The notes below the pieces were generated by a model that did not search any database, had not been told where the DNA came from, and saw nothing but the letters and a program-made list of their open reading frames with translations. The translations under genes and the position numbers were made by a program. Shown one piece after another: positions 1 to 7,747 of a stretch of DNA of 64,000 nucleotides (the first letter of the stretch is position 1; the number at the start of each line of letters is the position of its first letter). Origin of the DNA: Nocardia concava NBRC 100430 (GTDB lineage Bacteria; Actinomycetota; Actinomycetes; Mycobacteriales; Mycobacteriaceae); contig NZ_BAFX01000042.1 of assembly GCF_000308815.1 (NCBI RefSeq), forward strand, positions 1 to 64,000, given 5' to 3'.

Positions 1-83
1 TGCCGTGTGTTGAGACGGATCTCCGAACTCTCTTGCGGGAGTAAGGCTTTCCGGCTCCGCGCGCGGTGCATAGTTTCATAGAG
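1..83 (+). other. rRNA operon spacer upstream of 5S
   Basis: Sequence before the 5S gene. It is most likely the 23S-5S spacer of an rRNA operon whose 16S and 23S genes lie outside the window to the left. No reading frame or tRNA was seen in it. Inference from position only. Confidence 0.5.
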
Positions 84-201
84 TTACGGCGGCTATAGCG
101 GTGGGGAAACGCCCGGTCCCATTCCGAACCCGGAAGCTAAGGCCACCTGCGCCGATGGTACTGCACTCGACAGGGTGTGGGAGAGTAGGACACCGCCGGA
201 A
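84..201 (+). rRNA. rrf: 5S ribosomal RNA
   Basis: About 118 nt with the actinobacterial 5S pattern: a 5' end TTACGGCGG that pairs with CACCGCCGGA at the 3' end, the conserved GGGAAACGCCCGGTCCCAT block, CCGAACCCGGAAGCTAAG, and the late GAGAGTAGGACACCGCC block. A 12-bp terminator follows within 15 nt, as expected for the last gene of an rRNA operon. The ends are set by the closing helix and may be off by a few bases. Confidence 0.95.
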
Positions 202-212
202 CATCATTCGCG

Positions 213-240
213 AAGGCCCCGACCATTTGGTCGGGGCCTT
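213..240 (+). terminator. rRNA operon terminator
   Basis: AAGGCCCCGACC pairs perfectly with GGTCGGGGCCTT (12 bp) around a four-base ATTT loop, followed by CTGCGTTTAC. It lies just after the 5S gene and is a strong intrinsic-type hairpin closing the rRNA operon. Confidence 0.85.
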
Positions 241-346
241 CTGCGTTTACGGGTACGTTGGTGGTGTATCCCCGGTACATACCCGTAGATATGAGTTCAC
301 AGAAAGCTCCCAGCGGAGAGTCAGTCTCGCTGCGGATGGACAGGCA

Positions 347-1081
347 ATGATCGAGGGCATGGTCGTAGAAGCAGTACCGGCAACGCCGGTGGTCTCCCGT
401 CGACGGTTTCGGCCGGCGGCATTCTGGCTGCCCGCGACCTATGGCTATGTCGGACTGTTGATCGCCGTCGCCATCGCGCTCACCCTCGTCGGCGGGTCGA
501 CCGCGACACGAATCGTGCTGCACGCCAGCACGAATCTGCACAATCTGGCCGACGGCCGCTTCGGCACCCTGTTCTCCAGCGCCTTCGTGGTGAGCGAGGG
601 TGCGGCCACGGTGTTCATCATCGTCCCGCTGCTGGCCTGTCTGCTGGCGTTGGCGGAGCGGCGGTTCGGCACCGTGAAGCTCATGCACACCTTCCTGCTG
701 GGGCATATCGGTACGACCGTGCTGGTCGCCGTCGGCCTGTGGGTCGCGGTGGAGTCGCAGTTGGTGCCGAACAGCATCACCATGGTCGAGGACGTCGGCG
801 TCAGTTATGGCGCGATGACCGTGGTCGGCGCGCTGATCGCGGTGCTGCCCGCGCATCGCCGATTCGTCTGGGCGGCAAGCTGGCTCACCCTGGCGCTGGG
901 CGGCGTCCTGGTCTGGCACACCTTCACGAATGTCGGGCACTTCCTGGCGCTGTGCCTGGGCCTGGGTATCGGCCGGCTCATGATTCGCCGTCAGGTGGCC
1001 CCGCTGCACCCGTTCAACTGGCTGGAATACCTGTTGCTGGCAGTCGGTTCCGTTTTCGCCTGCCTGATGCTGCTGGCCTGA
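347..1081 (+). CDS. rhomboid-like integral membrane protein
   Basis: 244-residue membrane protein with about six hydrophobic segments. The first begins near residue 33 and the last ends at the C-terminus. It resembles the actinobacterial rhomboid-like family: it has a D-V-G-V-S-Y-G stretch at the start of a middle helix and a histidine in a later helix (N-V-G-H-F). These could be the Ser/His pair of a rhomboid protease, but catalytic competence cannot be judged by eye. The reading frame is open back to 101, across the 5S gene, which is an artefact. I chose ATG 347 (alternative ATG 359); the ribosome-binding site (GGACAGG) is weak. It starts about 100 nt after the rRNA terminator, so it probably has its own promoter. 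Confidence 0.75.
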   Translation: MIEGMVVEAVPATPVVSRRRFRPAAFWLPATYGYVGLLIAVAIALTLVGGSTATRIVLHASTNLHNLADGRFGTLFSSAFVVSEGAATVFIIVPLLACLLALAERRFGTVKLMHTFLLGHIGTTVLVAVGLWVAVESQLVPNSITMVEDVGVSYGAMTVVGALIAVLPAHRRFVWAASWLTLALGGVLVWHTFTNVGHFLALCLGLGIGRLMIRRQVAPLHPFNWLEYLLLAVGSVFACLMLLA

Positions 1082-1104
1082 ATCGCGGTCACTAGACTCG
1101 ACCG

Positions 1105-1782
1105 GTGCGCCTTGTGATTGCTCGATGCCAGGTCGATTACGTTGGCCGTCTGACCGCCCATCTGCCCATGGCCCGTCGTCTGCTGATGATGAAGGCCGAC
1201 GGTTCGGTGCTGGTCCACTCGGACGGCGGCTCCTACAAGCCGCTGAACTGGATGAGCCCGCCGTGCTGGCTGGAGGAGCGCGAAACCGACTCGGAGGCAA
1301 GTCAACTCTGGGTGGTGACCAACAAGGCCGGTGAGGAGCTCCGCATCACGGTCGAGGACATCGAGCTCGATTCCAAGCACGAGCTGGGCGTGGACCCGGG
1401 TCTGGTGAAGGACGGCGTCGAGGCCCACCTGCAGGAGTTGCTGGCCGAGCACATCGAGACCCTCGGCCCGGGGTACACCCTGATCCGCCGCGAGTACATG
1501 ACCGCCATCGGCCCGGTCGACATCTTGTGCCGCGATGCGGACGGCGCGACGGTCGCCGTGGAGATCAAGCGCCGCGGTGAGATCGACGGCGTCGAACAGC
1601 TCACCCGGTACCTCGAGCTGCTCAACCGCGACCCCCTGCTGGCCCCGGTGGCGGGCGTCTTCGCGGCCCAGCAGATCAAGCCTCAGGCCAAGACCCTGGC
1701 CACCGATCGCGGCATCCGTTGCCTGACGCTGGATTACAACGCCCTCCGTGGCACCGAGTCCGACGAATTCCGCCTGTTCTAA
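1105..1782 (+). CDS. nucS: mismatch-specific endonuclease NucS (EndoMS)
   Basis: 225 residues, GTG start. NucS is the non-canonical mismatch repair nuclease of actinobacteria and archaea, which lack MutS/MutL; it cuts both strands at G-T, G-G and T-T mismatches. The N-terminal dimerisation and DNA-binding domain opens M-R-L-V-I-A-R-C. The C-terminal RecB-type nuclease carries P-V-D-I-L-C around residue 138 and the E-I-K core near 153-155. The C-terminus E-F-R-L-F looks like a sliding-clamp (DnaN) binding tail, as in the family. Position next to the epimerase and fadA4 region matches Rv1321. Length and motifs look complete. Confidence 0.95.
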   Translation: MRLVIARCQVDYVGRLTAHLPMARRLLMMKADGSVLVHSDGGSYKPLNWMSPPCWLEERETDSEASQLWVVTNKAGEELRITVEDIELDSKHELGVDPGLVKDGVEAHLQELLAEHIETLGPGYTLIRREYMTAIGPVDILCRDADGATVAVEIKRRGEIDGVEQLTRYLELLNRDPLLAPVAGVFAAQQIKPQAKTLATDRGIRCLTLDYNALRGTESDEFRLF

Positions 1783-1792
1783 CCTCGATACC

Positions 1793-2098
1793 ATGCCCCG
1801 CCGGAAGCCCAGACCCAAGGACGCGGCGCGGTCCAACACGGACCCGCGCCCGCTCGGCGACGTCTTCGGCCGCACCGAGCCCGGCCCCGGCACCGACGAG
1901 ACCTTCATCGTCCGCACGGTCCCCGGCACCCGCGCCACCAAGCCCTACCGCTGCCCCGGCTGCGATCACGTGATCCCGCCCGGCACACCGCATATCGTCG
2001 CCTGGGCCGCCCACGACGGCGAGGACGACCGCCGCCACTGGCACACCGGCTGCTGGAAGGGCCGCAACACCCGCACCATCACCCGCCGCTGGTCCTGA
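1793..2098 (+). CDS. small zinc-finger-like actinobacterial protein
   Basis: 101 residues starting at ATG 1793, 10 nt after nucS and probably co-transcribed with it. The basic N-terminus (P-R-R-K-P-R-P-K) is followed by C54-P-G-C57, then His67, H82-W-H84 and Cys87, a spacing that could bind one zinc ion in a treble-clef-like finger. Proteins of this type are often labelled 'ATP/GTP-binding protein' in actinobacteria without direct evidence. I do not assign a function. Its link with nucS in this lineage could mean a DNA-related role, which is inference. Confidence 0.75.
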   Translation: MPRRKPRPKDAARSNTDPRPLGDVFGRTEPGPGTDETFIVRTVPGTRATKPYRCPGCDHVIPPGTPHIVAWAAHDGEDDRRHWHTGCWKGRNTRTITRRWS

Positions 2099-2185
2099 GC
2101 CCCGGAAACTCGGGGGCTTCGGCTCGGCGGAGGGATCGCTACGCTCCGTGGAACTTAAATGTTTGTGTTCCACAAGGGGTTTCAT

Positions 2186-2644
2186 ATGCAGTACACGCGA
2201 ATCGGCCTTGCGCTGGGTGCTTTCACGGCGGTCATGGTCGGCGTGACCGGCACTCCCACCGCATTCGCGGACGTCACGTCGGTCGTCGTTCGCACCAGCA
2301 GCGGGGGCACGGGTATCAACGACTGGGTCGCGCAGGCGCAGGTCCTGCCCTGCGACGGGGTGACGACGGTGTCCGTGGCGTTCACCGACAATGGCAAACC
2401 GATGCCCGGCAGCCCCGTCGCACAGACGCCCCATGATTGCGGCGCCTATTCCGGCTGGGTCGGAATCCCGTTCAGACCAACGACTCTCGGCGCGCACCAT
2501 ATCGTCGCGCAACAGTTGAACGCCGATGGATCGGTGGCGAGCTCGGGGTCGCAGGATGTGGACGTCACCTCGCTGCCCTGCCAGCAGGTCGTCAGCAGCG
2601 GAAGCAGCGGCTCCAAATGTCAGTCGTCCACTGGCTCTTGGTAG
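2186..2644 (+). CDS. small secreted protein, unknown function
   Basis: 152 residues from ATG 2186, chosen because AAGGGG lies 6 nt upstream and the protein then begins with a good signal peptide (M-Q-Y-T-R-I-G-L, hydrophobic core, cleavage likely after A-F-A near residue 28). The mature part is beta-rich and Ser/Gly/Thr-rich. It has four cysteines (C-D-G, D-C-G, L-P-C-Q, K-C-Q) that could form two disulphides. I do not recognise a named domain. The 3' end is followed by a hairpin terminator shared with the convergent gene at 2735. Confidence 0.75.
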   Translation: MQYTRIGLALGAFTAVMVGVTGTPTAFADVTSVVVRTSSGGTGINDWVAQAQVLPCDGVTTVSVAFTDNGKPMPGSPVAQTPHDCGAYSGWVGIPFRPTTLGAHHIVAQQLNADGSVASSGSQDVDVTSLPCQQVVSSGSSGSKCQSSTGSW

Positions 2645-2668
2645 TCGAGTCGCCGGTTAGGAAATAAG

Positions 2669-2702
2669 GAAGGCCGCTTCCCGAGGGGGAGAAGCGGCCT
2701 TC
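2669..2702. terminator. bidirectional terminator
   Basis: AAGGCCGCTTC (2670-2680) pairs with GAAGCGGCCTT (2691-2701), 11 bp perfect, plus a flanking G-C pair; the loop is 10 nt. It lies between two convergent genes and would serve both. Confidence 0.75.
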
Positions 2703-2734
2703 GAACGGCTTCGGGTTGTCGCCCGTGGAGTGAA

Positions 2735-3706
2735 TTAGCTGGAGACTTCGGCGTTCTCGCGCTCGTCGACGAGATCGTCGTCGTCACGGGCGTCGGAGAT
2801 GGCCTTGCGGCCGCCCTTGTTGAGGGAGCGCTGTTCCGGTGCGCCGTCGAGCAGTTCGCTCTCGCGGTTGACGGCGGCGAGCATGGCGGGGACGGAGTCG
2901 AGCTGGCCGCGGATGCCGAGCAGCTGGGCCAGGACGCGGCCGCGCAGGACGCGCATTTCCTCGGCGAGTTCCTTGGCGTGCGCGATCTTTCGATCGGCGG
3001 TGTTGGTCGCCGAGGTGATGAGGCGGTTGGCCTCGTCGGTGGCGTCCTTGATGCGCTGGGCGGCCTCGGCCCGCGAGGTGGCCTCCAGCTCTTCCATGGC
3101 GCGGGTCAGCTTGGTGCGGCGCTCGGCCATGGTGACCTCGAAGTCCTGCTGCGTGGCCTTGCGCTTGGCCTCGGACTCCTTGGTGAGGCGGTCGGCCTCG
3201 GCATTGGCGGCTTCGACGATCTTGGCGGACTCGGAGCGCGCGTTGGCGAGGGTCTGCTCGAATTCGATCTCGAGCGCTTCGCGCTTCTCCTTGGTCTCGG
3301 AGAGGAGCGATTCGTACTTCCCACGCATTTCGGTCGCCTGCTGTTCGGCGATCGAAATCATTTCCGCGGCTTCGGCTTGCGCCTGGGCACGAACCTCGGA
3401 GGCCTCGTCGGAGGCCAGGCGCAGCATGCGCGAGATGCGATCGGACATACCTTCGGCGGTGGTCGGCGGCACGGAGAGCCGGTCGACCTCCTTACGGAGC
3501 TCGTCGATCTCGTCCCGGGCATCCTCGAGCTGGGCTGCGAGATTGCGGGCCTGGGCCGCGGCGGCATCGCGATCGGTCGCGGTGACCCTTAGCTCGGCAT
3601 CGAAACGGTCGAAGTAGTTACGCACCTCGTCACGGTCATAGCCCTTCCGCACAACGGTAAAGGGCAGTGCAACGAAGCGATTACGATCGGGCTCAGTGGA
3701 CGACAT
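2735..3706 (-). CDS. DivIVA-domain coiled-coil protein
   Basis: 323 residues. The N-terminus has the DivIVA-like motif (F-V-A-L-P-F-T-V-V-R-K-G-Y-D, then D-E-V-R-N-Y-F-D-R-F). It is followed by about 200 residues of nearly unbroken Ala/Glu/Arg-rich coiled coil, then a hydrophobic patch (V-L-A-Q-L-L-G-I-R-G-Q-L) and a short acidic tail (D-D-D-D-L-V-D-E-R-E). Proteins of this build in actinobacteria (the Wag31/Scy/FilP group) organise polar growth or the cytoskeleton. It is not Wag31 itself, whose usual cell-division neighbours are absent. ATG 3706 was preferred over an in-frame TTG at 3715. Role in polar growth is inferred. Confidence 0.8.
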   Translation of the reverse strand: MSSTEPDRNRFVALPFTVVRKGYDRDEVRNYFDRFDAELRVTATDRDAAAAQARNLAAQLEDARDEIDELRKEVDRLSVPPTTAEGMSDRISRMLRLASDEASEVRAQAQAEAAEMISIAEQQATEMRGKYESLLSETKEKREALEIEFEQTLANARSESAKIVEAANAEADRLTKESEAKRKATQQDFEVTMAERRTKLTRAMEELEATSRAEAAQRIKDATDEANRLITSATNTADRKIAHAKELAEEMRVLRGRVLAQLLGIRGQLDSVPAMLAAVNRESELLDGAPEQRSLNKGGRKAISDARDDDDLVDERENAEVSS

Positions 3707-3792
3707 GCCCCACAAACTACAGCCTGACGACCACTGATGGTGACCCGACCGCGAATGTTGTTACAGCCTCTTTAGGGCGCCGGATGTCGGTA

Positions 3793-4287
3793 CTAGTGGG
3801 TAGTTTTCGAGGCCGGTTCGACGAGTTCGACCAGCACACCGCCAGCATCCTTGGGGTGGATGAAATTGATGCGGGAACCAGCAGTTCCACCTCGCGGCTC
3901 TGCGTACAGCAAACGCAAGCCCCGTTCACGCAGTTGCGCGGAAACCGCCTCGACATCGGTGACCCGATATGCGAGCTGCTGCAGGCCAGGCCCGTTTCGA
4001 TCGATGAACTTTGCGATGGTCGACTCCTCGTTCAGCGGAGCCAGCAACTGCAGAGCTACCGAGCCCGTCGGCGTGCCGGGCACCGACAGCATGGCCTCGT
4101 GGACGCCCTGCGCCTCATTGATCTCGCGATGCGTCTCGACCATGCCGAGATTGTCCCGGTACCAGGCGACCGCCGAATCGAGATCGGGCACAGCGATTCC
4201 CACATGATCGACGGCGACGACGTATTCCGAAGGGATGAATTCGGTCTTCTCCGACGGCGCCGCCGTCGTGTTCTCGGTGTTGCTCAC
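3793..4287 (-). CDS. mce: methylmalonyl-CoA epimerase
   Basis: 164 residues from GTG 4287. An open frame runs further upstream to 4380, but that part is unlike the family. Interconverts (2S)- and (2R)-methylmalonyl-CoA in propionyl-CoA breakdown. Single VOC/glyoxalase-fold module: V-D-H-V-G-I-A-V-P-D-L-D at the start gives the first metal histidine, then A-L-Q-L-L-A-P, a G-L-Q-Q-L-A-Y segment, and I-N-F-I-H-P-K...V-L-V-E-L-V-E at the end. It is divergent from the fadA4 thiolase, as Rv1322A is next to Rv1323. The symbol mce means the epimerase here and is unrelated to the mammalian-cell-entry genes at 50 kb. Confidence 0.9.
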   Translation of the reverse strand: MSNTENTTAAPSEKTEFIPSEYVVAVDHVGIAVPDLDSAVAWYRDNLGMVETHREINEAQGVHEAMLSVPGTPTGSVALQLLAPLNEESTIAKFIDRNGPGLQQLAYRVTDVEAVSAQLRERGLRLLYAEPRGGTAGSRINFIHPKDAGGVLVELVEPASKTTH

Positions 4288-4403
4288 ACCACGAACGGTA
4301 GCGCGCACCCACATACCCTGCCCGAAGTGCCGGGAGTTACCGTGGAGTACCACTCCGATGGTTGGCGGAGCGGTCACCATACGACGTAAGCGAGGCCCTC
4401 ATC

Positions 4404-5588
4404 GTGTCCACCACCTCCGTCATCGTCTCCGGCGCGCGCACGCCGGTCGGCCGGCTGCTCGGATCGCTGAAGGGGTTCAGCGGCTCCGACCTGGGCGGTA
4501 TCGCCATCAAGGCGGCGCTGGAGAAGGGTGGCGTCGCGCCCGAGCAGGTCGATTACGTGATCATGGGCCAGGTGCTCACCGCGGGCGCGGGCCAGATCCC
4601 GGCCCGGCAGGCCGCGGTCGCCGCCGGCATTCCGATGGACGTCCCGGCGCTCACCGTCAACAAGGTGTGTTTGTCCGGTATCAATGCAATCGCGTTGGCG
4701 GATCAGCTGATTCGCGCCGGTGAGTACGAGATCGTGGTCGCCGGCGGCCAGGAGTCCATGACCAACGCCCCGCACCTGCTGGAGAAGAGCCGCGAGGGCT
4801 TCAAGTACGGCGACGTCAACCTGCGCGACAGCATGGCCTACGACGGCCTCTACGACATCTTCACCGACCAGGCGATGGGCGCGCTCACCGAGCAGCGCAA
4901 CGACGCCGACAAGATCAGCCGCGAGGAGCAGGACGCCTTCGCCGCCGCCTCGCACCAGAAGGCCGCCGCCGCGTGGAAGAACGGCGTCTTCGAGAACGAG
5001 GTAACCCCCGTTGCCATCCCGCAGCGCAAGGGCGACCCGATCCAGTTCGCCGAGGACGAGGGCATCCGCGCCGACACCACCGTCGAGTCGCTGGGCAAGC
5101 TGCGCCCCGCCTTCCGCAAGGACGGCACCATCACCGCCGGTTCGGCCTCGCAGATCTCCGACGGCGCGGCCGCGGTGGTCGTCATGTCCAAGGCCAAGGC
5201 CGAGGAACTGGGCCTGAGCTGGATCGCCGAGATCGGCGCGGCCGGCGTGGTCGCTGGTCCGGACTCCAGCCTGCAGGAGCAGCCCGCCAACGCCATCGCG
5301 AAAGCCTGTGCCAAGGAAGGCATTTCGCCCGCCGACCTGGACCTGGTCGAGATCAACGAGGCCTTCGCGGCCGTGGGCATCGCCTCCACCCGCAAGCTGG
5401 GCATCGACGCGGACAAGGTGAACGTCAACGGCGGCGCCATCTCCATCGGCCACCCGCTGGGCATGTCCGGCGCCCGCATCGTCCTGCACCTGGCGCTCGA
5501 GCTCCAGCGTCGCGGCGGCGGCATCGGCGCGGCCGCCCTGTGCGGCGGTGGCGGCCAGGGCGACGCCCTCATCATCCGCGTGAAGTAA
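4404..5588 (+). CDS. fadA4: acetyl-CoA C-acetyltransferase (thiolase)
   Basis: 394 residues from GTG 4404 ([14 protein letters not shown]), with AGCGAGG about 10 nt upstream. Full-length thiolase: nucleophile Cys89 in N-K-V-C-L-S-G, the N-E-A-F-A histidine/glutamate region, the G-H-P-L-G-M-S-G motif, and the second catalytic cysteine in A-L-C-G-G-G-G-Q-G near the C-terminus. Condenses or cleaves acetoacetyl-CoA. Orthologue of Rv1323 by position and sequence. Ends in a strong terminator, so it is probably a single-gene unit. Confidence 0.93.
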   Translation: MSTTSVIVSGARTPVGRLLGSLKGFSGSDLGGIAIKAALEKGGVAPEQVDYVIMGQVLTAGAGQIPARQAAVAAGIPMDVPALTVNKVCLSGINAIALADQLIRAGEYEIVVAGGQESMTNAPHLLEKSREGFKYGDVNLRDSMAYDGLYDIFTDQAMGALTEQRNDADKISREEQDAFAAASHQKAAAAWKNGVFENEVTPVAIPQRKGDPIQFAEDEGIRADTTVESLGKLRPAFRKDGTITAGSASQISDGAAAVVVMSKAKAEELGLSWIAEIGAAGVVAGPDSSLQEQPANAIAKACAKEGISPADLDLVEINEAFAAVGIASTRKLGIDADKVNVNGGAISIGHPLGMSGARIVLHLALELQRRGGGIGAAALCGGGGQGDALIIRVK

Positions 5589-5606
5589 GCAGATACAGCC
5601 ATTACC

Positions 5607-5641
5607 GAACGGCCCCGGCTCCAAACGAGCCGGGGCCGTTC
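5607..5641 (+). terminator. terminator after thiolase gene
   Basis: GAACGGCCCCGGCT pairs perfectly (14 bp) with AGCCGGGGCCGTTC around a seven-base loop. It follows the fadA4 stop codon by about 20 nt. Confidence 0.85.
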
Positions 5642-5704
5642 GTATCACTGCGTGTGACCAGCTCCACGACAGGCTGTCGTAGCTCGTCCGGCAGAATAGG
5701 CACC

Positions 5705-6076
5705 ATGGGTGATCTGTTCGACCTGTCTACGGTCGCTAAGCGCGTGCGGTTCTTCGGCCTTCTGGAAGTTCCCTCCTGGGTGCTCCTCTTCATCGGCTCG
5801 GCGTTGAAGCGCGCGGATGCGCTGGGCATCGCCGATCAGCCGATCAAGTGGCCGGTGATGGTGTTCGGCATGCTGCACGGCATCGTGTTCCTGGCCTACG
5901 CCATCAACTGCCTGCTGGCCTCGCGTGAATTCGAATGGCCCGGCAAGACCACGGGTCTCGCGCTGCTGTCCTCGGTGGTGCCGTTCACCTCCGTGTGGTT
6001 CGAGCGCTGGGCCATCAACTCCGGTCAGCTCGGTGAGCTGAGCCAAGCCGCGACACCCGCCGCCGCGCGTTCGTGA
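5705..6076 (+). CDS. DUF3817 membrane protein
   Basis: 123 residues. Contains F-F-G-L-L-E-V-P-S-W-V-L-L-F-I-G, V-F-G-M-L-H-G-I-V-F-L-A-Y and two further hydrophobic stretches, about three membrane helices in all. The E, H and Y residues in the helices are typical of DUF3817. No biochemical role is established. A second DUF3817 gene lies at 34230. It is followed 13 nt later by the thioredoxin-like gene, so the two may form one transcript. Confidence 0.8.
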   Translation: MGDLFDLSTVAKRVRFFGLLEVPSWVLLFIGSALKRADALGIADQPIKWPVMVFGMLHGIVFLAYAINCLLASREFEWPGKTTGLALLSSVVPFTSVWFERWAINSGQLGELSQAATPAAARS

Positions 6077-6089
6077 CAAACTGGATGTC

Positions 6090-6998
6090 GTGACTCGACC
6101 AGCACGCCGTCCTTCCGCCGCCGCAGCCGCCGCCATGTCGGGCGCGGTTGACCTGTCCGCCCTCAAGCAGCCGGCCGCTCCGGCCGGGGATGTTCCCGGC
6201 GACCACGCCGTCACCGAGGCCAATTTCGAGGATCGAGTGCTGCGGCGCTCCACCCAGGTGCCGGTGGTGGTGGCGCTGTACTCGCAGCGCAGCCCGGGCA
6301 GCATCGAATTGGTGAAGCTGCTGGAGAAGCTGGTCGGCCAGGGCGGCGGTGACTGGGATCTGGCCACCGTCGAGGCCGAGGCCAATATGCGAATCGCGCA
6401 GGCCTTCGGCGTGCAGGGCATCCCGACCGTGGTCGCGGTGGCCGCGGGCCAGCCGCTGGCCGACTTCACCGGCAACCAGCCCGAGGAGCAGGTGACCGGC
6501 TGGATCGCCGCCGTGGTGGACGCCGTGCGCGGCAAGCTCCCCGGCGTCGGCGCGGGTGGTGCGGAGGATGCCGAGCCCGAGGTCCCCGAGGATCCGCGCT
6601 TCGTGGCCGCCGAGGAGGCGCTGGAGAACGGCGATTTCGACGCCGCCATCGCCGCCTACCAGGCCATCCTGACCGCCGAGCCGAACAACGCGGAGGCCAA
6701 GGCCGCCCTGCGGCAGGTCCAATTCCTTTCCCGCGTACAGGATCTCGATCCGGGCGCCATCGCCAAGTCCGAGGCGGACCCGTCCGATCTGGACGCCGCC
6801 CTGGCCGCCGCGGATCTCGAAATGTTCAACCAGCAGCCCGAGGCCGCCTTCGATCGCCTCATCGCCCAGGTCAAGCGCACCGCCGGCGACGACCGCACCC
6901 GGGCTCGCACCAAGCTCCTCGAACTCTTCGAGCTCTTCGATCCGGCCGAGCCCATCGTGGTCGCCGCCCGCCGCAAGCTGGCCGCCGCGCTGTACTAG
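6090..6998 (+). CDS. thioredoxin-fold/TPR protein without CxxC (CnoX/YbbN-like)
   Basis: 302 residues from GTG 6090; Rv1324 counterpart by position. Residues about 40-150 form a thioredoxin fold (V-T-E-A-N-F-E-D-R-V, P-V-V-V-A-L-Y, G-V-Q-G-I-P-T-V-V-A-V with the cis-Pro). The redox centre reads S68-P-G-S71 instead of C-x-x-C, so it cannot act as a disulphide oxidoreductase. Residues about 165-302 are TPR-like (A-E-E-A-L-E-N-G-D-F-D-A-A-I-A-A-Y). The same two-part build is seen in YbbN/CnoX co-chaperones that hold unfolded clients for GroEL or DnaK. Chaperone function is inferred from that likeness. Confidence 0.85.
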   Translation: MTRPARRPSAAAAAAMSGAVDLSALKQPAAPAGDVPGDHAVTEANFEDRVLRRSTQVPVVVALYSQRSPGSIELVKLLEKLVGQGGGDWDLATVEAEANMRIAQAFGVQGIPTVVAVAAGQPLADFTGNQPEEQVTGWIAAVVDAVRGKLPGVGAGGAEDAEPEVPEDPRFVAAEEALENGDFDAAIAAYQAILTAEPNNAEAKAALRQVQFLSRVQDLDPGAIAKSEADPSDLDAALAAADLEMFNQQPEAAFDRLIAQVKRTAGDDRTRARTKLLELFELFDPAEPIVVAARRKLAAALY

Positions 6999-7008
6999 GA
7001 GTTCTTGT

Positions 7009-7377
7009 TCAGACCCGCGCCAGCTTGGCGGGGTCGAATTCGACGTATTCGATCTGGGCGCCGCCGGGGTGGCGGACGGTCAGATTGCGGCCCGTGGGGA
7101 CATCGTTGGGACCGTCGACGATGTCCCCGCCCGCCGCGGCGATCAGCTCCAGCACCGTGTCGAGGTTGTCGATGACCGTGGTGGCGTGCGTATCCCGGTA
7201 GGGCGCAAGGGCTTCCGGGGTTCCGGCGATGAGTAGATAGCCGCCGATGCCTGCCAGTTCCAGGTCGCGGTATTCGAACCGCAGCCGCGGCTGTTCGCCG
7301 GTCAGGGCGGTGAAGGTGGGCAGTGCGGTGTCCAGGTCGTCGACGTAGACGCGCGCCAGGGTGCTCTGAATGGCCAC
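7009..7377 (-). CDS. VOC/glyoxalase-family protein
   Basis: 122 residues, one VOC module: L-A-R-V-Y-V-D-D-L-D-T-A-L at the start, then the E-L-A-G-I-G-G-Y-L-L-I-A-G strand, and a last strand G-A-Q-I-E-Y-V-E-F-D-P. Metal-binding residues are not clearly complete. Divergent from the ArsR gene at 7461 with an 83-nt shared promoter region, which suggests the regulator controls it. Substrate unknown. Confidence 0.8.
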   Translation of the reverse strand: MAIQSTLARVYVDDLDTALPTFTALTGEQPRLRFEYRDLELAGIGGYLLIAGTPEALAPYRDTHATTVIDNLDTVLELIAAAGGDIVDGPNDVPTGRNLTVRHPGGAQIEYVEFDPAKLARV

Positions 7378-7460
7378 GGGCTCCTCATTTCGATAATCCC
7401 GAATTGACGAATCGACAGTATGCTCGGTGGGCCGAGTCCGTCAATCGAGGGAGAACTGCC

Positions 7461-7724
7461 ATGGATCTCGTCGCGGTGCTGCACGCCCTGGGGGATCCGG
7501 TGCGGCTGGAGTTGGTGCGCGCGATGGCTTCCGGGGATGAAGTGTCTTGCAGCCCAGCGCATCTGACGGTGCCGCGCTCGACCCTCTCCAATCACTGGCG
7601 CATTCTGCGCGAGGCCGGGCTGACGGATACCCGTGCCGAGGGCAAGGCGCGGTTCATGACGCTGCGTCGTGCGGAGCTGGATCGATGTTTTCCGGGATTG
7701 CTTGCCGCGGTTCTACCGGATTAG
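7461..7724 (+). CDS. ArsR-family transcriptional regulator
   Basis: 87 residues from ATG 7461 with a good ribosome-binding site (GAGGGAG). Compact winged helix-turn-helix: L-H-A-L-G-D-P-V-R-L-E-L-V opens helix 1-2, and S-T-L-S-N-H-W-R-I-L-R-E-A-G-L is the recognition helix, followed by a wing. Cysteine C-S in the region before the recognition helix is single, so a metal site of ArsR/SmtB type is not evident. Likely controls the divergent VOC gene and perhaps the gene downstream at 7738, only 13 nt after its stop. Confidence 0.85.
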   Translation: MDLVAVLHALGDPVRLELVRAMASGDEVSCSPAHLTVPRSTLSNHWRILREAGLTDTRAEGKARFMTLRRAELDRCFPGLLAAVLPD

Positions 7725-7732
7725 TACGCTGA

Positions 7733-7747
7733 TGCTTATGATAAGCA
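7733..7747. promoter_or_regulatory. palindrome across a start codon
   Basis: TGCTTA-TGA-TAAGCA, six perfect pairs around three bases. It overlaps the ATG at 7738. It could be an operator or a hairpin that hides the start codon. No protein partner can be named. Confidence 0.4.

Noticed and set aside
101-346. Open frame continuing upstream of the rhomboid-like gene through the 5S rRNA
   Set aside because: It crosses the rRNA gene and its terminator, so it cannot be translated; the gene is taken to start at 347.
137-1300. Long minus-strand open frame of 387 residues across the 5S and rhomboid-like genes
   Set aside because: Shadow frame of high-GC coding sequence with an amino acid mix unlike a folded protein. 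The same holds for the long frames opposite glgB, glgE, glgP, dinG and the mce genes.
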